From Dehalococcoidia bacterium (GTDB lineage: Bacteria; Chloroflexota; Dehalococcoidia; GIF9; UBA5629): 15,797 nucleotides of DNA. The notes under the pieces were generated by a model. The model did no database searches and was not told the origin of the DNA. It saw nothing but the letters and a program-made list of their open reading frames with translations. The stretch spans positions 1 to 15,797 of the forward strand of contig DTZC01000280.1 in NCBI GenBank assembly GCA_012961565.1. Direction: 5' to 3'. The position numbers and the translations under genes are program-made. How positions within the stretch are numbered: the first letter of the stretch is position 1; each line of letters starts with the position of its first letter. This document shows, piece after piece, positions 15,249 to 15,797 of the stretch.

Positions 15249-15797
15249 TTGGGGTTCTGGGCTGCTCTTCAGTTCTTGACCATATTCCCCAGTCCGCTCC
15301 GTGGCACAGTGTCAGCCGAGGTCTCAGGTCAGTCACTTGCCTATTTCTCACTCATCGGTCTAGCACTGGGAAGCATACTGCTGGGGATATGGTATGGATT
15401 AGCTTTCATCCTGCCACCTCCAGTGGTTTATGCCCTTCTCATCATAACGCTGGCAATTTTGACCGGTGCTCACCATCTGGATGGGCTCATCGATACCTTT
15501 GATGGTGTTATGGCAGGTAAAGACAGAGGGGAAAGGTTGCAAACAATGGCAGACACGAAAGTCGGTGCCTTTGGCATTGCTGCCATCATCCTGCTCTTGC
15601 TTCTCAAGTATGTCGCACTTTCTTCTGCGCCGGTAGTTGAATCTCTACTCCTCATGCCTACACTGAGCCGATGGGCTATGGTCTGCGTCATCTTTGCTTT
15701 TCCTTACGCCAAAAATGTCGGCATGGGACTGGTCTTCAAACAGAGAGCCACCTGGCAGAGACTGACTGCAGCCACAGCTATAGCCCTAGTGACCGCA
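15249..15797 (+). CDS. cobS: Cobalamin synthase CobS (adenosylcobinamide-GDP ribazoletransferase), 3' end missing
   Basis: The first 183 residues are visible before the window ends. CobS is a membrane enzyme that joins adenosylcobinamide-GDP to the alpha-ribazole made via CobT. The N-terminus FWAALQFLTIFPSPL is typical, as is the metal- and phosphate-binding signature GAHHLDGLIDTFDG at 73-86 (Asp78, Asp82, Asp85), followed by MADTKVGAFGI at 100-110. Several hydrophobic helices are present. The start is TTG at 15249, chosen because an in-frame stop lies two codons upstream and AAGGA at 15235-15239 gives 9-base spacing. It begins three bases after the cobT stop. CobS needs a GDP-activated substrate made by CobU or CobY; that gene, if linked, lies to the right of the window. 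Confidence 0.93.
   Translation, partial: MGFWAALQFLTIFPSPLRGTVSAEVSGQSLAYFSLIGLALGSILLGIWYGLAFILPPPVVYALLIITLAILTGAHHLDGLIDTFDGVMAGKDRGERLQTMADTKVGAFGIAAIILLLLLKYVALSSAPVVESLLLMPTLSRWAMVCVIFAFPYAKNVGMGLVFKQRATWQRLTAATAIALVTA

Noticed and set aside
1..15797. CRISPR arrays, insertion sequences, tRNA or rRNA genes
   Set aside because: No regularly spaced repeats, transposase motifs, terminal inverted repeats or RNA gene signatures were seen on reading the window.

Overview
The window looks like a bacterial chromosome segment with moderate GC content, most plausibly from an anaerobic Dehalococcoidia-type Chloroflexota. This is an inference. It rests on a late-step-only cobalamin salvage operon under a cobalamin riboswitch, a Wood-Ljungdahl type methylene-tetrahydrofolate reductase partner gene (metV), an STT3-family oligosaccharyltransferase, and a PAS-GAF-HisKA_3 kinase with a NarL-type regulator. 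Shine-Dalgarno sites, sigma70-like promoters (one with a perfect TTGACA) and an intrinsic terminator show it is bacterial rather than archaeal.

The window is divergent about position 7560-7600. The left half (1-7529) is on the minus strand. Reading in the direction of transcription it holds the STT3 oligosaccharyltransferase (7529-5190), a sensor kinase and response regulator that overlap by 29 bases (4985-2690), and a redox operon. That operon has a 706-residue flavoprotein, with a GltD-like front, ferredoxin clusters and an MvhD-like tail (2499-379), followed with a 4-base overlap by metV, which runs off the left edge. A 190-base intergenic region between the regulator and the redox operon carries a candidate promoter, two imperfect 23-24 base direct repeats and a perfect 8-bp inverted repeat.

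The right half (7598-15797) is on the plus strand and is a corrinoid uptake and lower-ligand assembly operon: btuC, btuD, cbiB, cobD, cobQ, cobO (cobA/btuR), cobT and cobS (cut by the right edge). The genes are nearly all abutting or overlapping. No corrin-ring synthesis gene is present, so the set fits import of a corrinoid followed by adenosylation, amidation, aminopropanol attachment and attachment of a dimethylbenzimidazole-type lower ligand. A promoter, a cobalamin riboswitch with a readable L5-L13 kissing pair, a 12-bp antiterminator helix and an intrinsic terminator lie at 7598-7840.

The odd points are a 357-base gene-free gap between the riboswitch terminator and btuC, no btuF where the substrate-binding protein gene might be expected, and no ribosome binding site before btuC. 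The two halves may be linked functionally: acetyl-CoA pathway enzymes and other corrinoid enzymes need the cobamides that the right-hand operon would supply.
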